From NCBI GenBank assembly GCA_014898415.1, contig RCTD01000004.1, positions 681,001 through 745,000 of the forward strand: a stretch of 64,000 nt of DNA. The letters are read 5' to 3'. Shown one piece after another: positions 1 to 12,593 of this stretch; the stretch's first letter is position 1; every line of letters starts with the position of its first letter. This DNA is from Stromatinia cepivora. Lineage: Eukaryota > Ascomycota > Leotiomycetes > Helotiales > Sclerotiniaceae. The notes beneath the pieces were generated by a model that saw nothing but the letters and a program-made list of their open reading frames with translations, had not been told where the DNA came from and ran no database searches. Both the position numbers and the translations under genes were made by a program.

Positions 1-3000
1 CTTTAGCAATCGACAGACATTCACCTATTCATCGAGTGTCAATATACTTCCCTCTATCAAAATATATCTCGCCATCGACCTTTCGTTACTTCCACGGATG
101 ACTAGCACTCAATGTTGCTCATTATGGTATCCTGATGAGGGGAAAATACGAAGTTAGGCAGGGAATTAAGCTAGGTTTCGATAGATGCTGTGTTTTCTTC
201 TGGATAAGAGACGTGCATCGTTCAGCTGAGGGTACTAAACTTTAGTTGGCCATCTACGTAAATAATCTACAAAGCAGGATGGGTCAATTGGGAACGAGAC
301 AGTGCTATCAACGTTTGGCTTGTCTGTGACAGGATCCTGGAGTTAGCACTACCATTGCGACAACACTGTGCAGCGAAAGCCGATAAAAGAACTATTTCTA
401 TGGACGGCATAGCCAGCCCCTCAGCCCTGCCAACTGATCACAGGCGATGTCAATGTACAATACCGTTGGACCAGCTTTTTTGGCCGCCGGTTTGGGTTTA
501 GCTGGATGTGCAAGAGTTAGTAAGAGTTTAATAGACGGCATATAAAGGCGCTAAAAAGTTCTTCAGGGGAAGAGGCGTTCACGCCCACGAAGGTTTGAGG
601 ATATACCTGGCCTTATTAAGAAAATCCCATGCCGGTATGGGATACATTCATTACTAACTTGGACAATGAACAATATATGACAGGGAATGGAAAGTTCTTC
701 CACGTGTGAGAGGCGGGAAGCGCTCGGCTTGCGTGCTAGTGTCTCACGCCATTACTGTCAATGATATTTGTAACTTATCCATGGGTTCCACGCCAGTGGA
801 GCAGCCAAGTCGTCCTTTATGGTATACTCCGCACCAGACAGTACCATTAATCGCATTTCATGATAAACTCGCATCATTTCTCCTTCAATCACCTTACTCC
901 CTGTCAAACCTTCTGCAGTGGCAATAGTCCAAGAACACTTGAGCACTTGAATGAAAACGGCACATCCAACTACCGATCCCTACCAAGCTGTCGCCACAAT
1001 CATCCCAAGGCGTTGTCATATCCCTATCCAGCTGCTATCCCGCCATTCCCAAACACCGGCAGGCCATCCCGAAGGAGCAACCCTTCAATGACCGAAATAT
1101 CGGGCACGGATCCATATTCCTGGTATCTGTTTCTCATTTCGGAAGACACCAACATGTTAGTTCATTTAGCCAACCAGAATATTCATATCAAATGCTGCAT
1201 CCATCGACTTCCTTGTTCGAAAGACGTTCAAAATGGTTTTTGATCGCCGGTCATATGCACTTTGACTTCTAAATCATGATTAATCGGGGAAAATATTTTC
1301 GCCGCCCCCAATACTTCCCTCCTCCCTTCCAAGATATTGGAGGTCATCCGAGTCCGTGGGATCTGGTATAGAAGGGTGCTGCGAGATGCGGGGAGGTGAT
1401 CGTATCCATTTTCCAATAATCCATTGCATGTCTTTTTTTGTGACAATGAAGTATGCAATACAAGTATCTATTAGTCACTGAGATCATCGCATAACATGGA
1501 TATGTATCCCATTTCAAGTTTAAACCAGGAAGAGAAGAGCTGAGGATATATGCGCTTAGGACCCCTGTTCTGTTGCACGTTCCACAAAGATGTTTAGGGG
1601 GGAGAAGAAGGATTTCGCTTATGGACGGGGTGCACAAAGTGCATGAAGATCTTGGTTTACTGCGGGATTTTAGGTGGGTTTGTATGGGGTGAATATGACT
1701 GTGCGTATGTGATGCTTTTTGGGATTATTGATGCGCAGTGGGTTATGGATGGGTGGATTTTTGAAGATCTGTTGAAGGGTGGTGATCGGGATGATTGAGT
1801 GGGGTTGTGGAAATATTGGTCGTGACGATTATATGCGACGGGGAAGTTGGGGGGTGAATTAGTTGTGCAATATTTTTATTTTATTTTATTTTTTATTATT
1901 TTCAACATCTCCAATACTTGCATCCAATACATACGACGTAGAAGATCTGTGAGAATCAAAAAAAAATTGGAAGGAATTTTGATGAAATTTACAAAGTAGA
2001 TGTTTTGATGTTTTTTTGCGTGAGTTCCCAACACTGGTTTGCTCCAGTTTGCTGTTCTCTCGGTCGCTCCGTCTTGAATATTAATAGAAGGAGGGTATTC
2101 TGCAGTTTTCACATCTTTCCAGCCGCATTAATCCTCGTGCTTGTGAAGAGATTGATGTGCTGTCCTATTAAACAAAGCTATGAGTAGCTAGCTATTGAAA
2201 AGGACAGGAGATGAAACCTACTGATGAATGTCCCTCTTTCACCAATCCCACGGTATTGGAAACACTATTTATTTCTTTCACTAACAATTGTCAAACTTTC
2301 TTCTCCTATCGTAAGCTTTTGCTTGATAATATGTAAGGCTATCGGTAGTTCTATTTTTGATGAACAAACATGTATATATGTTTGAGTACTTTTTGGACAA
2401 ACTATTTGGCCTAAATTCAATGATCTATTGCCTCATGATATTGCTGATAATTCTCTGTTGTTTTGTTGAACATATAATTGGTATTTTTATAGGTCTTATC
2501 AACACTGCAAATGATGGTAAATCTTTCAATGTAACTCCCCACAAACTAAAGAGTCAACTCCCCACCCACAATCCCCGGACAAACAATCCTCTTTATTGTA
2601 CAGTGAGCTACCAGAGCTGGGCACAATCCACCAGAGCTGGTGAGGATTGTGCCGTAAATCAGGAGCTGCAGCAAACATGGTGAAAGAGTGATGTAGGGAC
2701 CCGACTGCAGAACCCCAGTGGGATTGATTTCTTTAATGAGAGAAAACTTCTCAACATCTTAAGACTGACTCAATTCTGGAGAGAGCGAAGGAAACCCTTT
2801 ATAACTTAATATTAATTACAGAAACAGCAATTAATATTACTTCACTCACTGAGGATATTTTTTGAAGTTATTCCCATTTCTCAGGGGTCAGCACTTCTCC
2901 ACCGTACTTCCATAACACTAAAAACGGAAGATACAGAGTACAGCCTTAGTGCCTACCGGTATTCTCCCCACTGTCGCGTCTCCAATGATGAAAGTTATCA

Positions 3001-3124
3001 AAAAAAAAAAAAGTTCCCAACGCGACAACATCAATTAAATATTAATCTTATGCTCAACATCAATTTGAGTCTGAACAATTCTATCTTCACTCATCAATAT
3101 TAATACTTCATAAATCTATCTATC
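1..3124. other. Intergenic region, no gene recognised
   Basis: I see no convincing coding region on either strand. The short open frames have no recognisable domain and overlap each other on opposite strands. Small items seen: an 11-base motif (ACCAGAGCTGG) occurring twice about 20 bases apart near 2610-2640, and an A-run at 3000-3013 upstream of the next gene. The last few hundred bases probably carry the promoter and 5' UTR of the CCCH gene. Confidence 0.5.
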
Positions 3125-4778
3125 ATGCCTAGCATGATGGAATCCTTCGTTCAACGTTTCAATGTATTAGAGGCACAAAGAGAAACGGGCAATGAATTAA
3201 TTAAGGTACGTTTGTTGGCCGACGATGCCATGATCTGATGTTTGGGAAGAATTGATTATGCTAACTTCAATTGTCATTAGGACCTTCTGATATATATTGA
3301 AACGGTTGAAAGTAATCTGCGACATGAGAACGATCGTCTTACAAAAGAATTGAATGATGCACATCTGGATTTGGATGATTCGAGAAAGTCCAGACGGGAC
3401 CTGCAAATACATTGGAATTTGACCACTCAACACTTAGAACGAGCTATCACGGAGAATGGCATTCTGCAGGTAGGAAGAAATTGGTTCAGTGGTTACTTCA
3501 ATCACTGATATTTCGCGAATTAGAATCGAAATCCGTACATAATGGCCTTAGTTGATGCCGATGGCATGATTGTTAGTTGCACTTTCACGTATCCAATCCG
3601 GACTTTGGCTGATGAGTGATACATAGTTCAACCAGGAACTAATAAATCAAGGGCTCGAAGGAGGCAAAAAAGCAGCCAATCTTCTCAGAGCATCAATACT
3701 CGAACAATGTAGTGGACCTCAAACTGAGGAGATTGAAATTATGGCCAAGGTCTGCGCGAACTACTCGGGATTATCAAAAGCCTTGATGAGAGATGGAACA
3801 CTCGAAAGTCTCGAAAAATTCAAAGATTTTACTTTAGGATTTACCCAAGGAAAAGCACATTTCGATTTTATAGATGTTGGTTATGGGAAAGAGAGGACCG
3901 ATTCAAAGATTAAAGGTTCGTTTCATTTGGTGTTATTATGATTCAGGGTCAATTCACGGCAGCTATCATGGTACTGACTTCTACAAGAATGTATTAGATG
4001 GCATTTAAGAAATTGGAATTGCAAACAACTCTTACTTGGTATATCATTCGATAGCGGGTACGCACCATTTCTCGAGGAAGTAATTACGCAGGACGATCGA
4101 AATAGAATTACAATAATAGAAGGACCTCCAATAGTCCGAGAGCTCTCAGCCATTGGCCTCCGAACTCTCAAATTCGGAAATATATTTCGCTCCGAGAAAT
4201 TGATAGACCGGGCAACAGAACCTAGCCCTACGTCTGTTCCATCAACCTGGGCAGGTGTCACATCAATACCCCCACCTACACCACCAACTGCCGTGGCATC
4301 TCCTGCTTTGGGTAAAACCGCTTCAACAGCGGTCAAGAAACCAGATGTTACAAGTAACGTTTTCGCTAGATTGGGCTGGAATCCCGAGCCTCGAGGACTT
4401 GACCCTCCAATACATGTCAAAAAAGAAGTACTGGAAGCGGTAAAACAAAGAAAAAACTCGAATAAATTATGCAATAACCATTATCTACGAGGACCTTGCT
4501 CTAAAGGCGATGATTGCTGCTTTGAACACGATCATAAAGCTACGGAAGAGGAAATAAAAGCCATTGCTTATTTAACACGCCAAAATCCTTGTGTCAATGG
4601 TCAAGATTGCGACAACGAGGAATGTATTTATGGACATCATTGCCCGAGTGTGGTTATTCCAAGTATTGGATCTAAGGAGCCTACTTGTATGGCATTTGCC
4701 TGCAAATTCTATAAGGAAGATCATCCTCCAGGAACAATAATCAAACACCCTAAAAAAGAGTACGTCGAACGATATTAG
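3125..4778 (+). CDS. DUF7923 / tandem CCCH zinc-finger protein
   Basis: Five-exon model: 3125-3205, 3281-3469, 3524-3571, 3627-3915, 3988-4778, giving 465 aa in one frame. The N-terminal about 90 residues are charged and helical (likely coiled coil). The middle (about 91-300) resembles the fungal domain of unknown function DUF7923, with the blocks MALVDADGMI, HFDFIDVGYGKER and LLLGISFDSGYAPFLEEV. The C-terminus has one clean C-x8-C-x5-C-x3-H finger (starting LCNNHYLRGPC), a second looser C-x5-C-x4-C-x3-H set, and a third Cys/His cluster. CCCH fingers of this kind usually bind RNA; the role of DUF7923 is unknown. Intron 4 is placed with acceptor CTACAAG at 3987, because the later TTAG would bring a stop into frame; a TACTGAC branch site lies just upstream at 3972-3978. 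A small open frame at 4871-5059 is probably 3' UTR. Confidence 0.85.
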
Positions 4779-5560
4779 AACAGGTTCACTTTCTTCCATT
4801 GGTTCGATACTCTTTACACCATCATATCACATAGCTACTGTTGCGGTGAAAACACAAAAGCTCATCGCTCATGGAAGGAAGGCTTTCTGATTTGATGATG
4901 GATATGATTCTTCATGGACAAGAAACGAAAAGATATTATTTAGATTCGAAGGGTCGATTTTTAATTGCAGCAGGGGCTAGCTTTGATGGATATGTAACTT
5001 GGTCAAGTGATGGAAACGAAATAATTTATTGCTGCGGGACACTTGCTCCTCTAATATGAATCATGGTTGCCTTTATAGGCTACAGCTGTCAATATCTTGA
5101 TAGCACTACCTACTTAATGCTATTTCGCATACTTTACTTTATTTTACACACGTATCGGTGACAAATATTTGGGTATCTAGGTAAGATACCCTTTCAACTT
5201 CATCTGAAGAATTGGAAGTTGTGTGCATCAATCATTTGTGTATCTCTCATTTGTATATCTACGCACTTATTCTCAAACCATCTTCAGCTCACATCAACTT
5301 TCGGGGGAACACCTGTTTTTATATCATCTCATACTATGTATGTGTAGGTTAGTGTGCACTTAAAGTAGGTAGATGTAGACTTTTATTTCAAGGTTCGTCT
5401 TGTCTTGTCTTTTGAGATGTGGAGATTCGTTGGTTTTATCTGCTTGGTCCTTTTTATTCCATCTCATCTTTCCTTAGCCACCTATGTATATTTTTCTTAC
5501 GAAGTAGCTGGTTTTGGTTTTGGCTTTCGCTTTCTACGTCGTCCATTTGAAAAGCGTGGC

Positions 5561-5583
5561 GTGTTGTGTTGTGTTGTGTTGTG
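5561..5583. repeat. (GTGTT)n microsatellite
   Basis: Four and a half perfect copies of the pentamer GTGTT. A related TGTAG/TATAG-type run follows near 5675-5705. Confidence 0.9.
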
Positions 5584-7150
5584 AAGATGATTGATGAGAG
5601 AGGGGGGGGAGAGATTATTGAGATTATTAAGTGATGTAATTCATATATTTTTCTGGTGAATGTGGATATGGATGTAGTGTAGTGTAGTATAGTGTAGTAT
5701 AGTGTTATGTTGGTGTAAATATTGGGGAGGTGAAAGAGGTGATTTTGTGGTTTGAGTTTGCGGTTAGAGATCGTGTTATGAGGGTTGGGAGGGAGGAGGG
5801 AAATGGGGGGCAAGAGTGAAGGGTGAAAAGAATACTATGAAGTTTGGAGTTCGGGTGGGAGAGGGGGAAGTGAACGGGGTTTGGGTTGATTGTTGGGGGG
5901 ATGGATGGGGAGTGAGTGGAGAGGTGAATGGAGAAGTTAATGAAGAGATGAATGGGGAGATAAATAGGCGCTTGTGGATTATTCGGGAAGGTTATATATT
6001 GTGATTTTGGTGTAGTTTTCTTCGAGGATTGTTATAGTTTTTTGGGGCTGTGTCATGTTGTGATTTGTATGTTGAGGGGTGCTGGAAGGATAATAGAAAG
6101 GATCATACTTGTGTATGTCCAGGAAGAAAAAGTGTGTTTAGAAGTTTATGGAAGGTCGTGAGTGTTGTAAGTGTGTAGATTATTTTGGCTATGAATTTGG
6201 AGATTGAGGAATGTTTGCAGCGCAGGGAGGTTGTGTTATTCCAGATGTATTTCGAAACAATGCAGTATGTGCTCACAAGGTCGAAATTTGAGAACTGATA
6301 TATGGTCTAAGAAAAATAAATATAGTTCACCGCTGCAATGCGGGGAATTTTATAAGATGCTGAGATATGTTTTTGGTATTTATTGATTTGTATCTTTAAA
6401 GTTAGATGGATGATTGTGGGCTTGTGGGGTTGGAGTGTGAGAACTCGGCTATTTTGAGGGGAAGTATAGAATTGAGAGTATAACATTATAACATGATAAC
6501 ATGTTGGAGGTGGGGATAATATACCGAATTTTGTGATTTTAAATAATCTTTGTGGGAGGCGATTGCTTGAGAGGAGGGGTTTTTATGGTTTGTGATATGG
6601 AAGTTGTGTAGAGCTTGTATGTTAGGTAAAAGAACGGACATGGAGTTGGTAATATAGATCTGGGTGTAGATGAGAATATGGGTGAGGATGTTAATATATA
6701 TTTGGGTATAGATGTATTTGGATGGATTTGAAATTTGTGCTGTACTGAGTGAAATCTTTTGGATATTTGAATATTGGGTTCTGAATGTGTGAGAGGAAGA
6801 TAGAGGCACTGATTAAAAAGGTGGGGGGAAGACAGGGAGAGATTGGAGGGGTGAAAATGGGTTGGAGAAGACAAGACGGGAGGGTCGACAGGGAGTGGAT
6901 AATAGGAAAGAAAGGCTATTTTGGGCTGGAAATTTAGAGGGAGAGAGAAGAGAAAGAGGATAGTAAGGAAGTATAATATTCATCTCATATTCAGAAGTCC
7001 CTGATGAATCTTTAAGCTGATAGCTATCCAGTTTGAAATCCCGATAGCAAACCCCTTTTCCTTCCTGCTGAATTTCATTACTCCTCCTCAAGCATCATTA
7101 ATTCAATCATTCACATCCTCTTCAAAATCAAGTCCATATCAAATCTTCTA

Positions 7151-7178
7151 ATCCATCCATCCATCCATCCATCCATCC
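7151..7178. repeat. (ATCC)7 microsatellite
   Basis: Seven perfect tandem copies of ATCC at the start of the C-rich half of this spacer. Confidence 0.95.
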
Positions 7179-7506
7179 TCTACCCTACCTAACATCTCAA
7201 GCATTTCCCCCCCCACAGTAAACCCAACCCCTTAATTTCTCCTCTTCACACAGAAGCCACAAACCCACAAAATCTCAAGTCACCACCTAATGCGATTCCC
7301 GTACCCCTAAAATCCCGTATCACAAAAACCACCACTCACCCACCGTACAACCACAAAATTCAGACACCCGCGCGCAAAGCGCTTCCCCTCCCGTGTTACG
7401 TGGTACATTGACACAGAGTATTACAAAATTCAACAAAATGCTAGGGACGACTACCGTGTCACGTCATTGACGCGAGAGGTTTTATTATTGGTTGATTTAT
7501 ATGTGT

Positions 7507-7508
7507 AG

Positions 7509-7539
<31 letters not shown>

Positions 7540-7550
7540 AATAGATAGAT
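7507..7550. repeat. (GATA)n microsatellite
   Basis: Imperfect AGAT/AAAT tetranucleotide array, eleven units, likely length-variable between strains. Confidence 0.95.
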
Positions 7551-8929
7551 AATAGGTAGATAATAGCTGTTTATAGAAAAGTCGCGAAAGGGGGTGGGAT
7601 TGCTGTTTTGGGTATCATTGCTGTGAATGGTGTTTAGTGAAATCTGGTTGTATCGGGAAATGCTTCTATATAATGTGTGAGAGAGAAAGGCCCGTATGAA
7701 GGCTAGGCTCTGCATTGGAAGTATGGAGATGTGCAGAATGGGATAGTTTTGAGGTGGATGAAGTGATGACTTGGTTATGTGGGCAAAGGACTGCAATGAA
7801 CGTTGAAGGACACAATTACTGGCTCAAAAAAGGAAAAGGTAGAAGGCAGAAAGAATATTCCGGGCAGTATGTATTAGGAAGAGGCAATATTAAAAACATT
7901 TAGACTAACCAATAAGGCTTAGGAGAAGAAAATCATAACCATGGGATTATGTGAAATATTGAAAGGGGAAAGAATCACGGATAAATGTAAGTATGTGCAT
8001 TACTGCATTACGTATTGGCAAGCACCTAACGATCTCTAAGCAATGCAATCTTCAATCCATGCCACATAACCAAAATCTCATCCCTGAAAAAGACTGTCAG
8101 ATCTTCAGCAGTGGATTGCATAAAATCTCTCCGCATTCAACAAAACAGCCGTTGAAGGCGTTATTCAACGACCCAACGAGGGAATGATCATCCCAATCCC
8201 TTTCTGCATGAGCACCTCAATGAACCCCGGCACGGCACTTGCTCGGACTTAGTCAGTGTCCACATAACGGCGATGCATAACGGGTGTACAAAAGCCGAGT
8301 ACAAAATGCATCAATGCAATTCGCATGTGATTTACGGGTGTAGTACAAGATTCTCGGCCCCTAGTAGGCCGAGACCGGGATGCTTCCCGTCAACCAAGAA
8401 CCGACACCCTCTTCATGCATGAATCGGCCCATTGAGAGGGCTAGGTATTTCCGGCATACTATAAGCGAGACGGGTCACGAATACAAGTCAGTACGGTCGA
8501 TTGGTTGGGATTGGTTGGGAGTGGAAGAAAGGAACACTTGAGCTAATAAAAGGTACTGACTTTGATGAGATGCAGCTGGTCGTTCTTGTCTTTCAGTTCG
8601 CGTGGATGTGTAGATGCTTTGCATATCACGGGCATAGTTCTGAATTGGGTATAGTATTTTGTCCAGAACTAGCTTCAAAGCCTACAGGTCTACTCTATGA
8701 CGAGATACTTCTTTCTTAGGTTATGCCTCTTATAAGACAGAACTAGAACTGAATTGAGTTTGATATTGCCAGTGATGTTAGCTGATAGTAGTGGAAGAAG
8801 TAGAACTTCCGACTGAGGTGTAAAGGTTCAGAAAGAAATGGCGTAAAGGCTGTGAGAGAAATGTATGAAAGTAGATTTTCAGTAGTATGGATAGCGTGGG
8901 AAATTTTGGTATAACTATTAATTATAAAG

Positions 8930-10883
8930 CTAGCTTGATTCGGACCCATCGGAATCCTCATTTCTGAAGTCTTGAATTTCTTCCTCGGTGGCTACGCCTA
9001 ATCCAGCAGCACTCATGAGTCTGTCTTTCTTTTTGTTGGCTATAATGATAAAGCCGATCAGTAATCATATCTCAAAGATTTGGTGTGGGTGTGAAGAACT
9101 TACTCCCAGGGTCGACGTCAAATTCTTCTTGAACTTCACAGTCTTGTAGCTCTGATCTATCTCCAATCACACTCCCCTTTCCTAATACGCAATCCGTTAA
9201 TGTGCATGATTGTCCCACGGTAACTCCATCCATCAATACACAACGAGTCAATCTTGCTCCACTTTTGATTTGACAGTTTGCACCGATGACACATTCTTTG
9301 ATGATGCATTTTTCTTCGACAATTACATTTTCGGCTAAAAGACAATCTGGTCGTACTGTAGTCTTCTGTGCAATTCCTTCTGGCCAGGCTATTTTGCTGT
9401 TATGAGCGAATGGAGAGGCGGCATCGCGACCAACTTGATCGATGGCTTCGATTTTAGCCAGCTGGAGGGATACGTTTAAAAGGATGGGTGCAGTATCGAC
9501 TCGTCGAATGAGAGGTGGGGATCCTTGTGGTGTGGGCTTTGAAGGATGGATGTATGCTAGAATTGGAGGTATAGCAAAGCTTGGCTTTCCATTAGAGATC
9601 GAAGAATCTGATGCTTTGATCGATAGTGGGTCTTGAAGTTTAGATGTCCAAGTTGAACTCAGATTGCCGTAATCAATATCATCACTTGCAGGACCATTGT
9701 CAAGCATATTATCATCGGACTCGTCGGGTCTTGTGTTCTCGAAAATATCTCGTAAGCCCAATTTGTCGCCTAGACCTTGTTGCCACCCCGCTTTAGCCCA
9801 CCAGCCAATAGCATCTTCACCAAGATTGTCCATGTGCTCGTTTACGTTGATCATGTCCATGACCCAGGCAGGAAAAATGTAAATATGTGCATCTCGATGC
9901 GAACTCAGCATTCGAATACGGGGATGGCTGCGTACTAGGGCATGTCGAATTGGTAAACCTTTTTTGTCTTCGACTATGTCCTTTAGGGTATCGGTGGGGA
10001 CAGAATAAACCAGCTTCGAGATATGAGGAATCAAAGATGATTTGGAGGGTGGTACGGAGGTGGCGGCGAGGGGCGATGTTGCAATAAAATCTGTTTCTTC
10101 ACCTTTGATTATTGTTTCGCTCTTAGTCTCGTACCACACTCCAAGCCCGCCACGTCTACCACCTCGTTCACCACCAAGTGCCATTTTCGGACCCTCGTGA
10201 TCCCCTCCTGTGGCCCCACCCAACCCTCCTTCCTTTACCATCCATGATTCTATCAAAGATTCGCCGCCAAGCTCACAAACAAGATCACAGGGAAGTACAA
10301 TGAAATCACCCTTGATGATGTTTCGCACCTCCGGTAATCGAAAGATCTGTGCAGTCCCTGTCGTTTGGTCTAGATCTTCCGGTGCTAATAAATCTGGTTT
10401 TGGTAACGGTAAACTAGTCAAATGTGGATTTGTGGCTAATGCAGTTTTAATAGCTTCTTCCGAAGAAGGTGGTGTAATGAGGGTGATATCTAAATAAGTG
10501 TTAGTATTCTGAGAACCTCAAAATTGTACATTCAAGGTAGTCTCGAGGAATATTGACCAAATGGCTCGCTTCAACATCACATTCGAAACCATGCATTCAA
10601 TACTATGTACTCAAAACTATGCACCCAGACCTATGCACTCAAAACTATGCACTGAAAAATAGTCTCGGGGATATTGATAACAGATCCAGAAAATATGACT
10701 CGACTTACTGGTAACACCCATCCGATAACAGAAATCGATAGGATACCAAACCATAGGACGATTTGCTATCGGTATCAAAGCCTTTGGATTCTTATCAGGA
10801 TTGGAAGTGAAAGTAGGGAAAGATGATCCTGGCCCACAAAGAATTATGGCCTGGAAGCCAGGCGCCGGCATGGCATGAGGCAT
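8930..10883 (-). CDS. gcd1: Translation initiation factor eIF2B subunit gamma
   Basis: Three exons on the minus strand: 10883-10709, 10489-9104, 9039-8930 (introns of 219 and 64 nt, both with GTAAGT donors), 556 aa. Gamma is one of the two catalytic-subcomplex subunits of eIF2B, the guanine nucleotide exchange factor that reloads eIF2 with GTP. The N-terminus (FQAIILCGPGSSF, then KNPKALIPIANRPMVWYPI) is the nucleotidyltransferase-like fold. The C-terminal third has hexapeptide repeats forming a left-handed beta helix (around VIVEEKCIIKECVIGANCQI and following). Splicing the last exon replaces a short read-through tail with a conserved-looking NKKKDRLMSAAGLGV and an acidic end, as expected for this family. 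The middle has a long glycine- and serine-rich insertion typical of fungal orthologues. Symbol is by homology to yeast GCD1. Confidence 0.93.
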
Positions 10884-12593
10884 TGTCGGTTATTTGTTGT
10901 CGTGAAAAAGGGTATCGAAGCACAAGTCGGTGGTGTGGATGGGAGAGAAATCCAGTTCACAAAAATCAGTGATTTGTAGTAGGATATTGTACGAATGGAA
11001 AATCGAGCGCCTGTATCGGTGGAGAGTTTTTGAAGACGAATTGCGAAGGCCCGTTTCCTGATATAAGTGTGGTTATTCCGTGATTTCACTACCTTTGCAA
11101 GTCGTAAAAAATGTCGAGACTAGTGTCACATGAGTCACACAATCACGTGATTTAACCAAGAACTTCTCTTCCATTGACCTTTTCGCATCGCATCGCATCT
11201 GATTCGAAAGATTGTATGTAAAATATGATGAACACGAGAAGCATATATTCGCGTTCAGTTACAGACAAGATGGCCAAGATTTACTGCTCGTTCGATCAAA
11301 AGCTCTAGGAAAAGCTTCAAGAGTACGCCCCGTTGGGATAATCTCAGATGGATTAAACACATAAAAGTTGTTCAGCATTTCGAGTGATTTTGCCATTTCC
11401 GTTCAGGAAGCCAAATGGAAGAAGCAAACCTCCTATTAATACAATATCGTCAAGCAGATGATATAGCAAGCTACCATGGCTATAAACGCAACAATTCATT
11501 TTTTTTTTGGAGGGGCCTAGTGGCCAGAAATCACTGGGCATTTTACAGATCGGTTTCCACAGACCTGTGCAGCGAGAAGACAGATTATATTTATTATTGA
11601 ACATCAGTTCATGTTGAAAGTTCCGATGAGCTTTGTCTTTAATTATTATGATTCAATTCTATGTACAAAAATGCAGAAACCTCCTGGGTAGTCTCGATGT
11701 ATTATTGAACCCTTCTTCCACCAATGCTTCAAAGGTTCGATTCACCTCTCCCTATCACATTCTATCATCATCACCCTCCTCAAACCTCCGTCCACTCTCA
11801 CCATCACTCTCGCCTTCCATCTCCCCCTCTCCCCCCAGTTTTCCCTTGCATCCATCCCCTCCCCGATTCTTACCCGCTCCCATCCTCACCCACCCCCTCA
11901 CCACCCACCTTCACACACTCTTCCTCACCCCCCAGCACCGCAAGGTAGCCAGGTCCGAGCAACGAAAAGCCTCCAAAGTTCAGCATCACCCAGAAGCAGT
12001 GTAATACCAGGGACACCTTTACTCCACTCGCACGACAAGTCGCACGAACGAAGTAAATGAAACAAAAAATTATGAAAAACCATAAGTTTGTCTTTCTTGC
12101 GAAAGAATCCAAGTGGTTAAACATGGATAGAACAGATACTACGTTTGATCTAAGCGAAGGGTGGGAGAAGCACCAGCTAGATTGTTGGGGAAGGAAAGAA
12201 AGAGGTATTGGAAAGGGAGGGAGGTTTATATAGATATTTGGGAAGTGATCTGGGAAGCGCAGTTGGTGCAAACGGTGCAAACATGGCTGTATTGGGGTTG
12301 TGAGTACGGTGTGAGTCAGATGAGAGGGGCGATGATGCCTACTCCGTACAACGTGATGTAGCGAAGCAACAACTAATTACCAATCCGAGAATGACCGTAT
12401 TCAATTATTTATGTTCAACGGAATTATGATTTATGCATTCGATAAAAAGATATCCATCATACATAATGTTTGCGAGTCAATTCATGAGAAATATCCTATC
12501 CAGCCCGGTATTGACCATTCATCCAAAAAAAAACCATACATCAAAGGTATACATAAAAAGAAAAAGACGCCCCTTATCTGCCTATCTGCTTGC
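10884..12593. other. Intergenic region between eIF2B gamma and Pex22-like genes
   Basis: Nothing coding recognised. The first few hundred bases are the upstream region of the eIF2B gamma gene. A pyrimidine-rich stretch at about 11,750-11,940 on the + strand produces proline/serine-rich open frames in two registers, which I read as composition artefacts. Confidence 0.5.

Larger units (their letters stand above)
4779..8929. other. Long spacer with strand-asymmetric low-complexity DNA
   Basis: No gene recognised. From about 5,550 to 7,000 the + strand is rich in G and T and poor in C (the line at 5761-5820 has only three C). From about 7,060 to 7,440 this flips to C/A-rich. Open frames here are products of this composition and show no domains. 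Microsatellites are listed separately. The last about 200 bases are downstream of the eIF2B gamma gene. Confidence 0.6.

Noticed and set aside
4871..5059. 62-residue open frame after the CCCH gene
   Set aside because: No domain, no splice path into the upstream frame, position fits a 3' UTR.
5454..6874. Several minus-strand open frames of about 100 residues
   Set aside because: All lie in the C-depleted low-complexity block; Ser/Pro/Ile/Thr-biased products of composition.
11733..11745. GGTTCGATTC, similar to a tRNA B box
   Set aside because: No matching A box or foldable acceptor stem around it; I found no tRNA gene in the window.
11633..12004. Pro/Ser-rich open frames in two registers
   Set aside because: Arise from a pyrimidine-rich stretch, no domain, two overlapping registers equally open.
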